From Prolixibacteraceae bacterium (GTDB lineage: Bacteria > Bacteroidota > Bacteroidia > Bacteroidales > Prolixibacteraceae), in contig DAIDJX010000001.1 in NCBI GenBank assembly GCA_027451165.1, positions 1 to 34,876 on the forward strand: a stretch of DNA of 34,876 bases, read 5' to 3'. This document shows positions 25,712-33,811 of this stretch, in pieces (position 1 is the stretch's first letter; the number at the start of each line of letters is the position of its first letter). The notes under the pieces are model-generated. The model ran no database searches. It was not told where the DNA came from and was given only the letters and a program-made list of their open reading frames with translations. The translations under genes and the position numbers were made by a program.

Positions 25712-26113
25712 TTATACTTTCCAGGGCCATCTGACACACTCGCTGATTTCCGGGAAGAGCACCACATCTGCTTTCCCCTTCATGGTCAGGGTAGTCACCT
25801 CTGCGCCCACCAGCAATCCTTTGGCTCTCTCAAGCGTTTTTCCGGTCACGGAAACATCATCAACCAACAACACTTTCTTCCCGTTCAGGTTTAGTCCCTC
25901 AGGCAGGTTAATCACCAGAGGATCCTCATATCGGGGCGTATTATTTTCATCCCGGTAGTTCAGCAGGATGATTCGGAGCTCCGTATTCAGGATAAAGGCC
26001 AGCAGGGAGGCCGGCACAATTCCACCGTTCCCGATGCCAATCACCAGGTCGTATGCAGGAAGTTGTTGTTGCCTTATTCTTTCAGCTATGGATGTAAAGG
26101 ATAGTGGGATCAT
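25712..26113 (-). CDS. Type I phosphoribosyltransferase-like protein
   Basis: A small 133-residue protein with the PRPP-binding motif VLLVDDVSVTGKT (81-93), typical of type I phosphoribosyltransferases. The earlier loop is IGIGNGGIVPAS (25-36). The tail ECVRWPWKV lacks the extended hood seen in standard HPRT or APRT, and the length is below theirs. Resemblance is to the short xanthine/guanine phosphoribosyltransferase-like proteins, but the base cannot be assigned. It is the last gene of a leftward group after rlmH and the histidine kinase, 42 bases behind the latter. It could also be a regulatory protein with a PRTase fold. Confidence 0.8.
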   Translation of the reverse strand: MIPLSFTSIAERIRQQQLPAYDLVIGIGNGGIVPASLLAFILNTELRIILLNYRDENNTPRYEDPLVINLPEGLNLNGKKVLLVDDVSVTGKTLERAKGLLVGAEVTTLTMKGKADVVLFPEISECVRWPWKV

Positions 26114-26155
26114 GAATGTATAACTGTTAGTCGTTAAATGTTTTTCGTTTGTTGT

Positions 26156-29100
26156 TCAGGGTTTTGGGGATTCATTGTAAACTGGTATCTCAAAATAAAA
26201 GGTAGTTCCCTCCTGTTGGCGGGTTTCATACCATACCCGCCCATTGAAATTTTCAGCGATGTTTTTCACAATAGCCAGTCCCAGGCCCATGCCACTGCTT
26301 TTGGTGGTAAAATTGGGACTGAACATTTTTTCCTGCAATTCAGCAGGGATGCCAGATCCATTGTCTTCTACTGAAATAATGATGGCCTGTTCCTTCTTCT
26401 CAAGGGAGATAATGATTTTGCCTTCCCTGTTTTCGGGAATGGCCTGAATCCCATTTTTTATCAGGTTGATCAGGGCCCGGGAGAGCTGCTCCCTGTCGGC
26501 ATTAATCAAAACACCGTCACAATCATTCTTTAGGAAAGAGATGGTGACATTATCATGGAGCGTATACAATTCTATTACTTTCCCAATCTGCTCAGCTACC
26601 GGGAACACCTGTTTGATGGCGGTGGGAATCTGAGCAAAGCTGGAAAATTCGGTGGCAATATCCGACAAAGTGTCAATCTGGTTGATCAGAATCTGGGAAA
26701 TCCGGTTCACATAATCTGTATATTCTTTACCTTCTCCCCGGAAGCGCTGTAGATGCTGGATGTTCAGCTTCATGGGAGTCAGCGGGTTTTTGATTTCATG
26801 GGCAACCTGTTTAGCCATTTCCCGCCAGGCGCTTTCTCTTTCCGAGCGGGACAGCAACTCGGCGCTGACCACCAGTTCATCCACTTTTTTATTGTATTCC
26901 TTCACCAGCTTGCCAATTTCGTCATCCCGTTGATAATGAATGTGTTCATGACGTTTGCCCAATTCAATTTTCCGCAGGTTTTCCCGGATGGTGACCAGTG
27001 GAAGGGTAATCTGATTGGCAAAAAAGACAGCTACCACCAGGCTGGCCAGAAACAACAGTACGTAAAGATTAATAAAAGCCACCACAAAAGTGGATATTTC
27101 CTGGCTGTATTTGTCCTGGTGCGTAAAAAAAGGCAGATTAATAAATCCAAGGTATTCGCCCCTGTTGTTGATGATGGGTTCATAGGCAGAGAGATAACTC
27201 AGCTCTCCGATTTTTTCCGGCTGGAAATAATTGGTCTGAAAATTCTCGTACAACTCATAATAAGCCTGTGTATTTATTTTTCTGGATACCAATCCCCTGT
27301 TGAAAATTTCCGGCCGGGAGGAGGCAACCAAATCCCCGTTCACTCCAAAAATATTGATATCTGTCTGAAAAACATTGGAAAGCTTAACCAGTTCAGGCAG
27401 CAGCCAATCGTTCATGGCAGGATAAAAGGAAGTTTCATTTTGAAGGTGCAGATCGAGTTCCACTGATATGGAATTCATTTTCTGATCCAGGTCGCTCCGG
27501 AGCCGGCTACCTGATTCCCGCAGGTTGTAAAATATGGTACCTGCTGCCACCAGCAAGAGGGAAATAAACACAATGGAAATGATGGCTGCCTGAATGCGGA
27601 ATTTAAGGTCCAGCATGATCTTCCATCTGATTTTTCTGCGATGAATCAGGAAAAGAATGGTCAGGGAGGATAAAAAGTATAAAACAAACAGGTAAGGGAA
27701 TGAGATCAGGTAATCATTAAACCGGTATAGGCTTCTGCTGACAATTACATAGTTGTTTTCGCGTGTTTTGTGTATCAGGTGCTCAAAACCGTCCCATTGG
27801 GTAAATGTAAACTCATTGTCCTCAAAATCATAGGAATAGATGTAAAAATTGTAGGGAAAGTTACCATGCCGGTTAACCAGTTCACCTCCGAAGTATTTGG
27901 CATATTGGTATCTTTTGTAATTAGCCGGCTTTCTCATGCTCTGGTCGATCAGCAGTTCCGGAAAGCCAACCCCTTCAGATTGTTCTTTGGATTTGAGATC
28001 GATAAAGATGGAAACCTGCGACCCTGCGTCAGGGAGCGAATAATTCAGTCTTCCAAAATAGGAAATACGGCCATCCATGTTATCCATGTAATAAAAATCA
28101 GTGCCAGGTAAAAGGATACCCTGGTTTTTGATCATACTGTCGAAAAAAGCATAACAGGGAGATTTTGTGTTCTGTGGACGGATGATCACACTGTCGGCTG
28201 CTGAACATACCGTGATTTGCAGGTCATATTGCCTGAAAAAACCACTGAAATAAGTGGTTTCGATATATTGTACCAGTTTGTCGAAGGGAGAAACCAGATA
28301 ACGCTGCATATTGGGGTCATTTTTGATCTGCTGCTGGATTTCCACAAGGAATACTTCAGCAGCCGGATCGTGTTCTGCTACCAGGGTGATGGCCAGTAGT
28401 TTTTGTACATCCTTTTCCTTTTTATCGGTTATGCTGTAAATCAAAAAGATGGAAAATGCAGCAATTACCGTAATAAAGAGTACCAGAAAACTCATCTGGT
28501 ATTTTCTGGTTTTCAGGGAAACAAACAATACCGATAAAAGGGAGACCACCAGGAAAAGTATCCATGAAGGGGTATTGACCCTCCCGGTGATGAAATATTG
28601 AACCAGGGATGAAAGCAATGCAACAATAATCAGGACAACCGGAAGTGAATTTACCTGCATACTTTTGAGTATCTCCGCTGTTGTTTTTATGGAAAGCAGA
28701 ATCAGCGAAAAAAGAAGGAACATGATGGCCAGTATGCCAAGAAAAGTGGGAACCGTTATCTCATTGATCTGGTTAAGGGTAAAGGAAAAACTGGAGTTGT
28801 CAATGAAGATCTCCACCAGGGAAATTATCAGCCCCCAAATCAGGGCTGCAACCCCATATACCGGTAAAATCCGGAGGGAGGGATACAATCCGGTGGCTTT
28901 TATACCCAGGGGAATGTGACTGGCCCGGTAAAAAAGAACTGACAGGTAAAGAATAAAAAAGGAGATCAGCAGAAAATCACCCAGGGAGGGTAACATGGAA
29001 TTCCAGGCAAAAAGTGAAGGCGAAAAGTAATCGATCTGGCTGTACATGGCGGGAAATTGCCACTTAATGTGGATAGCATAAATCACTACCAGGAAGGATC

Positions 29101-29839
29101 CGGTCATCAGCAAGCGGGCCCAGAATCCCCATCTCCATCGAAAAAAGAGGTTCCCCAAAAAATGAAGGACCAACAACAGGGCCATCAGGTATAAAATACC
29201 GGGCAAATAAATTGACCAGGATGGATTGACTGTTGAATTTCCGGGTATTATGGTGAAGAGATATTCATGTTGTGTTCCCCGGATATCATAACCACCTTCA
29301 GTGGGTTTACGATCCACCCTGTAGTCTGCCGGTAAGCGGAAGTCTCTGAAAAAACCATTCCGGAGGTATTGATTTTCATGTACATAATCGTACTTGATAA
29401 GGATATAACCGACAATAGTAAAACTGTCTTTTTGAGAAGTGACGGATAGGTAATTTCCATTGGGCAGGACTGACAACCGTTTCCCGTTTTTGCTGTCAGG
29501 CGGAAGAATTTCCTGAAAGGCAACTGCACGATCAGACCAATAGATCAATTTCCGGTTACAGTATACCAGATAGCCTACCCCACCGCGTTCCAAAGGCTGA
29601 TTGTAGGCGGCCATTTCACTCAGGATGAAATCGACAAAGCCTGGAGTGGTGGAAAGCGTCTTCAGATTTTCGATTTCATGGTCCATTGACCGCTCCTTTA
29701 CCGACCAGTTCCTCTGAAACCGTTGAATCATCTGCTGCTCAACACCCTTTTCATTACTACCTTTTTCAAGCAGAAACGCGCTGATCAGGAAAGTTACAGC
29801 AGCAATCAAATACGCATTTTTCTTTAATAACCGCTTCAT
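26156..29839 (-). CDS. Large multi-membrane-spanning HAMP sensor histidine kinase (NtrY-like)
   Basis: The 1,227-residue protein has one N-terminal membrane helix (about 8-24) and an extracytoplasmic region (25-205). A block of eight or so helices follows (207-470), then a second extracytoplasmic region (471-705), two more helices and a third sensory segment (about 775-915). After a final helix comes a HAMP domain (TLPLVTIRENLRKIELGKR) and the kinase core. The phosphorylated histidine is H1014 in VAHEIKNPLTPMKLN, a form typical of NtrY-like kinases. The ATPase has N1129 (N box), DNGSG (1159-1163) and SSGMGLGLAIV. No response regulator is adjacent, so the output is unknown. It starts 2 bases after the rlmH stop, so the two are co-transcribed. 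Confidence 0.92.
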   Translation of the reverse strand: MKRLLKKNAYLIAAVTFLISAFLLEKGSNEKGVEQQMIQRFQRNWSVKERSMDHEIENLKTLSTTPGFVDFILSEMAAYNQPLERGGVGYLVYCNRKLIYWSDRAVAFQEILPPDSKNGKRLSVLPNGNYLSVTSQKDSFTIVGYILIKYDYVHENQYLRNGFFRDFRLPADYRVDRKPTEGGYDIRGTQHEYLFTIIPGNSTVNPSWSIYLPGILYLMALLLVLHFLGNLFFRWRWGFWARLLMTGSFLVVIYAIHIKWQFPAMYSQIDYFSPSLFAWNSMLPSLGDFLLISFFILYLSVLFYRASHIPLGIKATGLYPSLRILPVYGVAALIWGLIISLVEIFIDNSSFSFTLNQINEITVPTFLGILAIMFLLFSLILLSIKTTAEILKSMQVNSLPVVLIIVALLSSLVQYFITGRVNTPSWILFLVVSLLSVLFVSLKTRKYQMSFLVLFITVIAAFSIFLIYSITDKKEKDVQKLLAITLVAEHDPAAEVFLVEIQQQIKNDPNMQRYLVSPFDKLVQYIETTYFSGFFRQYDLQITVCSAADSVIIRPQNTKSPCYAFFDSMIKNQGILLPGTDFYYMDNMDGRISYFGRLNYSLPDAGSQVSIFIDLKSKEQSEGVGFPELLIDQSMRKPANYKRYQYAKYFGGELVNRHGNFPYNFYIYSYDFEDNEFTFTQWDGFEHLIHKTRENNYVIVSRSLYRFNDYLISFPYLFVLYFLSSLTILFLIHRRKIRWKIMLDLKFRIQAAIISIVFISLLLVAAGTIFYNLRESGSRLRSDLDQKMNSISVELDLHLQNETSFYPAMNDWLLPELVKLSNVFQTDINIFGVNGDLVASSRPEIFNRGLVSRKINTQAYYELYENFQTNYFQPEKIGELSYLSAYEPIINNRGEYLGFINLPFFTHQDKYSQEISTFVVAFINLYVLLFLASLVVAVFFANQITLPLVTIRENLRKIELGKRHEHIHYQRDDEIGKLVKEYNKKVDELVVSAELLSRSERESAWREMAKQVAHEIKNPLTPMKLNIQHLQRFRGEGKEYTDYVNRISQILINQIDTLSDIATEFSSFAQIPTAIKQVFPVAEQIGKVIELYTLHDNVTISFLKNDCDGVLINADREQLSRALINLIKNGIQAIPENREGKIIISLEKKEQAIIISVEDNGSGIPAELQEKMFSPNFTTKSSGMGLGLAIVKNIAENFNGRVWYETRQQEGTTFYFEIPVYNESPKP

Positions 29840-29841
29840 AA

Positions 29842-30315
29842 TCAGTCGTGATGATAGGGTTCCCCGTTGATAATGGTGAATGCCCTGTAAAGTTGCTCCA
29901 GAAACAATAACCGGACCATTTGATGTGAAAAGGTCATTTTGGACAAAGAAATCTTCCCGGTGGCTTTTTCCAAAACTTTGTCCGAGAATCCATAAGGCCC
30001 TCCGATGATGAATACCAGATCCTTGCAGCCGTTCACCATTTTGCGTTCTATAAACTGAGCAAATTCCCTGGATGCAAATTCTTTTCCCTTTTCATCCAAC
30101 AGAAAGACCTCCTTTTTATTTTCAAGAAAGGGCAGCATCATTTCCCCCTCTTTTTCCCTTTGTTCCGCAGAAGAGAGGTTCCTGGTATTTTTCAAATCGG
30201 GAATTACCCGGATTTCAAAGCCTAAATAAAATCCTATCCTTTTGGCATAGACCTCCAAACCTTGCTGAAGCCATCCAGCATCAGTTTTTCCGGTTACCAT
30301 AAGGATAATTTTCAT
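29842..30315 (-). CDS. rlmH: 23S rRNA (pseudouridine1915-N3)-methyltransferase RlmH
   Basis: RlmH, a SPOUT-class enzyme, methylates pseudouridine 1915 in helix 69 of 23S rRNA. The 157-residue protein has the family length and motifs: MKIILMVTGKT at the start, EVFLLDEKGKEFASREFAQF, the SAM-binding knot FIIGGPYGFSDKVL, and the C-terminal LSKMTFSHQMVRLLFLEQLYRAF with INGEPYHHD at the very end. It heads the leftward group with the histidine kinase. It is divergent from the DUF4783 gene across 105 AT-rich bases with no exact TAnnTTTG. Confidence 0.97.
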   Translation of the reverse strand: MKIILMVTGKTDAGWLQQGLEVYAKRIGFYLGFEIRVIPDLKNTRNLSSAEQREKEGEMMLPFLENKKEVFLLDEKGKEFASREFAQFIERKMVNGCKDLVFIIGGPYGFSDKVLEKATGKISLSKMTFSHQMVRLLFLEQLYRAFTIINGEPYHHD

Positions 30316-30420
30316 ACTACAAAGAATCAGAAAATTTCTAAATTTACGCTAAAATTAGTGAGCATTTGAATTTTGCACAGTTTTTGCTGAAAAATTCAGA
30401 AATTTTGAAACAATTCATTC

Positions 30421-30825
30421 ATGAAAACAATTCACAAGGTATTGCTGATTTCCCTGATGCTGTTGGTCATTAACGGATTCTCAGAAAACCAGAAAGTGGA
30501 ACCGGTTCCCGAAGAGATTTTGACCGGATTGAAAACCGGAAATGCCAAAATGCTGGCTGCCAGTTTTAACCAGAATGTGGAACTCGTCATTTTAAACGAT
30601 GACAATGTGTACAGCAAAGCACAGGCAGAACAAATAGTATCAGGGTTTTTCAGTCAGAACCAGCCGGAGAAATTCTCAATCCTCCACCAGGTAGGCAAAG
30701 AAGGTGCAAAATACATCATCGGTCAGCTATTTACCAAACAGGGTGTTTTCAGGGTCGGCTTTCTTTTGAAAAAATCCGAGGGGAAAGAGATCATACATCA
30801 GTTAAGAATTGAAAAACAGGATTAA
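30421..30825 (+). CDS. DUF4783 family secreted protein
   Basis: A 134-residue protein with a signal peptide (KVLLISLMLLVINGFS) and a mature part matching the DUF4783 pattern: EEILTGLKTGNAKMLAASFN, VELVILNDDNVYSKAQAEQI, FFSQNQPEKFSILHQ and YIIGQL. The fold is probably NTF2-like (cone-shaped, often ligand-binding), but no function is known. The AT-rich upstream region contains GAATTTTG at 30368-30375, one base off the -7 consensus. It overlaps the next gene by 17 bases, so the two are translationally linked. Confidence 0.88.
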   Translation: MKTIHKVLLISLMLLVINGFSENQKVEPVPEEILTGLKTGNAKMLAASFNQNVELVILNDDNVYSKAQAEQIVSGFFSQNQPEKFSILHQVGKEGAKYIIGQLFTKQGVFRVGFLLKKSEGKEIIHQLRIEKQD

Positions 30826-31816
30826 ATCTATAACAACAAATTTGACAGTAATTAGCCAAAAGCTGACCAAAAGAATCAGTTTCTGGGCTAAAAGGATTAC
30901 TTTACCTTTTCTGGATGGCGTGCCTGTCTATACAGTGGCTGTATTTTTCTGGAGAAGTATTGTAGATGGTTCATTGACCACCAGGGCTTCTGCCATTGCA
31001 TACAGCTTTTTTCTCGCTCTTTTCCCGGCCACCATATTTTTATTTACCCTTATCCCCTATATTCCTATACCCAATTTTCAGGAAGAACTTTTCCAGTTGC
31101 TTAAGTCGGTTATTCCGGCCAGCACTTTTGATGCGGTGGAAGGTACGGTAGAAGATATTATAAAAATACCCCGTGGTGGTTTGTTATCTCTCGGTTTTCT
31201 GATGGCGATTATTTTTGCGACCAACGGCATATCCTCCATTATGGCAGCTTTTGATGCTACTGTCCATAGCATCAATCGCCGCACCTGGTATGGACAGTGG
31301 ATGATTTCAGCTGTGTTGCTGGTTATCCTCTGGTTTTTACTGGCCATTGCGATTGGTCTGGTTACAGGCGGACAGGCTCTTTTGAAACACCTGGTTGAAC
31401 ACACCCAGCTTTTTGACCGGTTTACCTATCACCTGCTATCAATAACCAAATGGATCATCATCGTCGCCCTGTTTTTTTTCGCCTATTCTTTCCTTTATTA
31501 CATGGCGCCCGCAAAGAAAACCAAATGGAGGTTTATATCTGCAGGTGGTACCCTGGCAACCCTCCTGAGCATCGGAACACTTTTTGGTTTTACCTATTAC
31601 ATCAACCATTTCAGCCAGTACAATAAACTCTACGGATCAATCGGAACCTTACTCATCATCCTGCTGCTGATTTACCTTATTGCACTGATCCTGCTGATCG
31701 GATTCGAATTAAATGCCAGTATTTATCAGGCCCATAAAGAACATTCCGAAAATGAATCGCTCTTTACACGCCTCCGTAAGCAAATCATCACTGATGAAAC
31801 CCCTCCTGAACCTTAA
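30809..31816 (+). CDS. YihY/BrkB family integral membrane protein
   Basis: A 335-residue inner membrane protein with about six hydrophobic helices. Family features include DGSLTTRASAIAYSFFLALFPATIFL, where the RASAxAYxFFLAxxPxxI pattern is the YihY signature, then ATNGISSIMAAFDATVHS and YGSIGTLLIILLLIYLIALILLIGFELNA. The once-assumed ribonuclease BN role of this family has been withdrawn; export or envelope functions are suspected. No ATG is available at the N-terminus: the start is TTG 30809, inside the end of the DUF4783 gene, or TTG 30842. The hydrophilic, basic N-terminus is cytoplasmic. Confidence 0.88.
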   Translation: MKNRIKSITTNLTVISQKLTKRISFWAKRITLPFLDGVPVYTVAVFFWRSIVDGSLTTRASAIAYSFFLALFPATIFLFTLIPYIPIPNFQEELFQLLKSVIPASTFDAVEGTVEDIIKIPRGGLLSLGFLMAIIFATNGISSIMAAFDATVHSINRRTWYGQWMISAVLLVILWFLLAIAIGLVTGGQALLKHLVEHTQLFDRFTYHLLSITKWIIIVALFFFAYSFLYYMAPAKKTKWRFISAGGTLATLLSIGTLFGFTYYINHFSQYNKLYGSIGTLLIILLLIYLIALILLIGFELNASIYQAHKEHSENESLFTRLRKQIITDETPPEP

Positions 31817-31838
31817 ATCTGCCGGAAAAATCAATCAC

Positions 31839-31846
31839 TAAATTTG
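31839..31846 (+). promoter_or_regulatory. Bacteroidota -7 promoter element for the lipoprotein gene
   Basis: TAAATTTG matches TAnnTTTG exactly. Transcription would start near 31853. That leaves a normal leader for the ATG at 31882 but only about 8 bases for the ATG at 31861, favouring the inner start. Confidence 0.5.
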
Positions 31847-31881
31847 ATCAACATACAGTCATGGAAAATCAGCTTATGCAT

Positions 31882-32361
31882 ATGAAAAGAAAATCATTTC
31901 CGTTCATTAGCTTTTTAATTCTTTCAATTGCACTTTCGTCCTGTTTGATTCCCTCCTCTCCGGAAACTTATGTTAAAAACTTTAGTCGTTTTGTTGGCGA
32001 CGTTGAGAAAAACGGTGAAAAATTCAGCCTCTCCGACTGGCAATATGCCAATAAAAGATATGCCAGGTACATCGGGGAATGGTACGACAAGTTCAGCGGT
32101 GATCTCACCGTTGAACAGCAATCAGAGGTTCGGAATTTGAAAATCAGGTACCTGACCGAAAGAGGTAAAAACCGGTTTGCCCGGTTCTTCAAAAATGAAC
32201 TCGGAAAAGACCTCGACGAAATCAAAGATGATGTTCAACATTACCTGAAAAAGGAACTCCCGCAGGATATGCAGGAGCTTGGCCGTGGAGCCAGGGAAAT
32301 CGGAGACTCTGCCAAAAAGGTAATGCAGGAAATCATCCGCGATAATAAAAAGAAAGAATAG
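31882..32361 (+). CDS. Small lipoprotein with helical, charged mature region
   Basis: From the ATG at 31882 the protein has 159 residues. It has a lipoprotein signal peptide (MKRKSFPFISFLILSIALSS then C21, lipobox LSSC) and a very charged helical mature part. This contains SLSDWQYANKRYARYIGEWY, which resembles DUF6565-type Bacteroidota lipoproteins, but I am not certain of the family. The C-terminal 45 residues look amphipathic (KDDVQHYLKKELPQDMQELG). An upstream ATG at 31861 would add 7 residues before the signal peptide and is less likely. The residue after the cysteine is leucine, so outer membrane sorting is plausible. Confidence 0.75.
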   Translation: MKRKSFPFISFLILSIALSSCLIPSSPETYVKNFSRFVGDVEKNGEKFSLSDWQYANKRYARYIGEWYDKFSGDLTVEQQSEVRNLKIRYLTERGKNRFARFFKNELGKDLDEIKDDVQHYLKKELPQDMQELGRGAREIGDSAKKVMQEIIRDNKKKE

Positions 32362-32365
32362 CCTT

Positions 32366-33706
32366 TTACAGTTTAATCGGGATTCCGTTGTAGAAATCAA
32401 GGATTTTGGAACGGAATACATATTCAAACTTGGCCTGAGTCAACTGTGACTGGGCGATGGTGAGGTTATTCTTGATCTGATTATATTCCACCGGTGTTAC
32501 CATCCCAACATTCAGTTTTTCTTCGGCATAACGGAAGGCTTCTGTACTGGAATGAACTGCTTTCTCGCTTGAAATATATCTTTTCAGGGCAGATGTAGCA
32601 TTGGTATAGGCCTGTTCGATATCCTTCTGAAGCATATTCTGGGAAGTCAGCAACCGGTATTTGTAATCCTCCACCTGGAGGGTGGCATTGGAAATACCAT
32701 TCCTGACCTGGAACTGATTGAATATCGGAATATTCAGGGTAAGTCCAAATCCATATCGCTTGTTGTTGTTGAGCTGTTTCCCAAAAGCGATGGTCTTTTG
32801 ACTGATCATATCTTTGTAATTGTCGTTGAAATTATCGTAGAAATTGGCGCCAAAACTCAGTCGGGGCCAGCGGGCTCCACGGGCTTGTTCCAACTGCACC
32901 ATCGCGCTTTCCACCCTCAGCCGTGATGCTTCAATTTCCGGGCGGGTTTGCAATGCATTCTGGAAAACATTCTGCGAATTAAAGCTGAACATTCCTGCCT
33001 GTAATTCAGGCAAAACCGGTTTCTCAATTTTAAAGTACTTTGGAACAGGCAGTTCAAGCAGTTGGTACAGATTAAGATAGGCGAGCTGGGCCCGGTTCTG
33101 GTCAGTCACCAGTTGTACCTCCTCTTTGGCCAGCTGGGCTTCGATCTCAAATACAGCTCCCTTGGCCAGCCGGCCTGATTCCACCAGCTTTTCCGACCGG
33201 GCAATCTGCAGCCGGGTAACCTCCATCTGGGCTTCATCAATGCCAATCAATTCTTCAGCAAATAAAATCTCCAGGTAAAGAGCAGCAATATTCAAAATCA
33301 GATCATCTTTTGCTTTCTGATAATCCTGCATGGTCGCCTTCAGATCCAGGTCACGCTGTTTTACCAGATTCTGAAGCTGAAAACCGTTCCAAACCGTTAC
33401 TTCAGTGCCCAGATACCCCGATAAGCTCATGGAATTGGTATTCTGATAGGTGTTTTCATAGGTCAGCGACCTCCCGAAATTGTAATTATTACCCAACTGT
33501 CCGTTCAGGTTGGGCAAACGGTTGCTGCGGGCCTGCGCCAGCTGGTTTTGCTGATAACCAACGGCCAGGTCCTGTTGTTTAATCTGAATGTTGTTTTCCA
33601 GTGCGTAATCAATGCATTGCTGCAGATTCCATTTTTCCTGCGCCGTGGTGGAAAGCCCACCTGCGGCCAAAAGAAGGAATATTAAAATAGTATAGAGTGT
33701 TTTCAT
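32366..33706 (-). CDS. TolC family outer membrane efflux protein
   Basis: This is the outer membrane channel of a tripartite export pump. From the ATG at 33704-33706 it has 446 residues. It has a signal peptide (KTLYTILIFLLLAAGGLSTTAQ), then WNLQQCIDYALENNIQIKQQ, the standard TolC opening. Two repeats of long coiled-coil helices follow (QNQLAQARSNRLPNLNGQLG and, later, QLEQARGARWPRLSFGANF). A longer in-frame extension reaches 33790, but its first codons lie in the GTTGAGGTTA repeat and it buries the signal peptide, so it is rejected. The adaptor gene lies 100 bases upstream on the same strand. The pump's membrane energiser is not in the window. Confidence 0.93.
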   Translation of the reverse strand: MKTLYTILIFLLLAAGGLSTTAQEKWNLQQCIDYALENNIQIKQQDLAVGYQQNQLAQARSNRLPNLNGQLGNNYNFGRSLTYENTYQNTNSMSLSGYLGTEVTVWNGFQLQNLVKQRDLDLKATMQDYQKAKDDLILNIAALYLEILFAEELIGIDEAQMEVTRLQIARSEKLVESGRLAKGAVFEIEAQLAKEEVQLVTDQNRAQLAYLNLYQLLELPVPKYFKIEKPVLPELQAGMFSFNSQNVFQNALQTRPEIEASRLRVESAMVQLEQARGARWPRLSFGANFYDNFNDNYKDMISQKTIAFGKQLNNNKRYGFGLTLNIPIFNQFQVRNGISNATLQVEDYKYRLLTSQNMLQKDIEQAYTNATSALKRYISSEKAVHSSTEAFRYAEEKLNVGMVTPVEYNQIKNNLTIAQSQLTQAKFEYVFRSKILDFYNGIPIKL

Positions 33707-33775
33707 TGTTTCTGAACTGTTTATTCCGATTGTGTTATCATAAATTATCCCCGCAAAGCTTTTTGCTTCTGTGGC

Positions 33776-33811
33776 CTCAGCCTTAACCATAACCTCAACA
33801 TTAACCTCAAC
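33776..33811. repeat. 12-bp tandem repeat between adaptor and TolC genes (GTTGAGGTTAnn)
   Basis: Read leftward, three consecutive 12-base units are GTTGAGGTTAAT (33811-33800), GTTGAGGTTATG (33799-33788) and the more degenerate GTTAAGGCTGAG (33787-33776). The first unit contains the stop codon of the adaptor gene. Confidence 0.75.

Noticed and set aside
26753..27466. Rightward open frame of 237 codons within the histidine kinase
   Set aside because: It is antisense to the conserved HAMP and sensor region, with low-complexity composition and no family resemblance.
33707..33790. N-terminal extension of the TolC protein to an ATG at 33790
   Set aside because: It is partly encoded by the GTTGAGGTTA repeat and would bury a clear signal peptide that starts at 33706.
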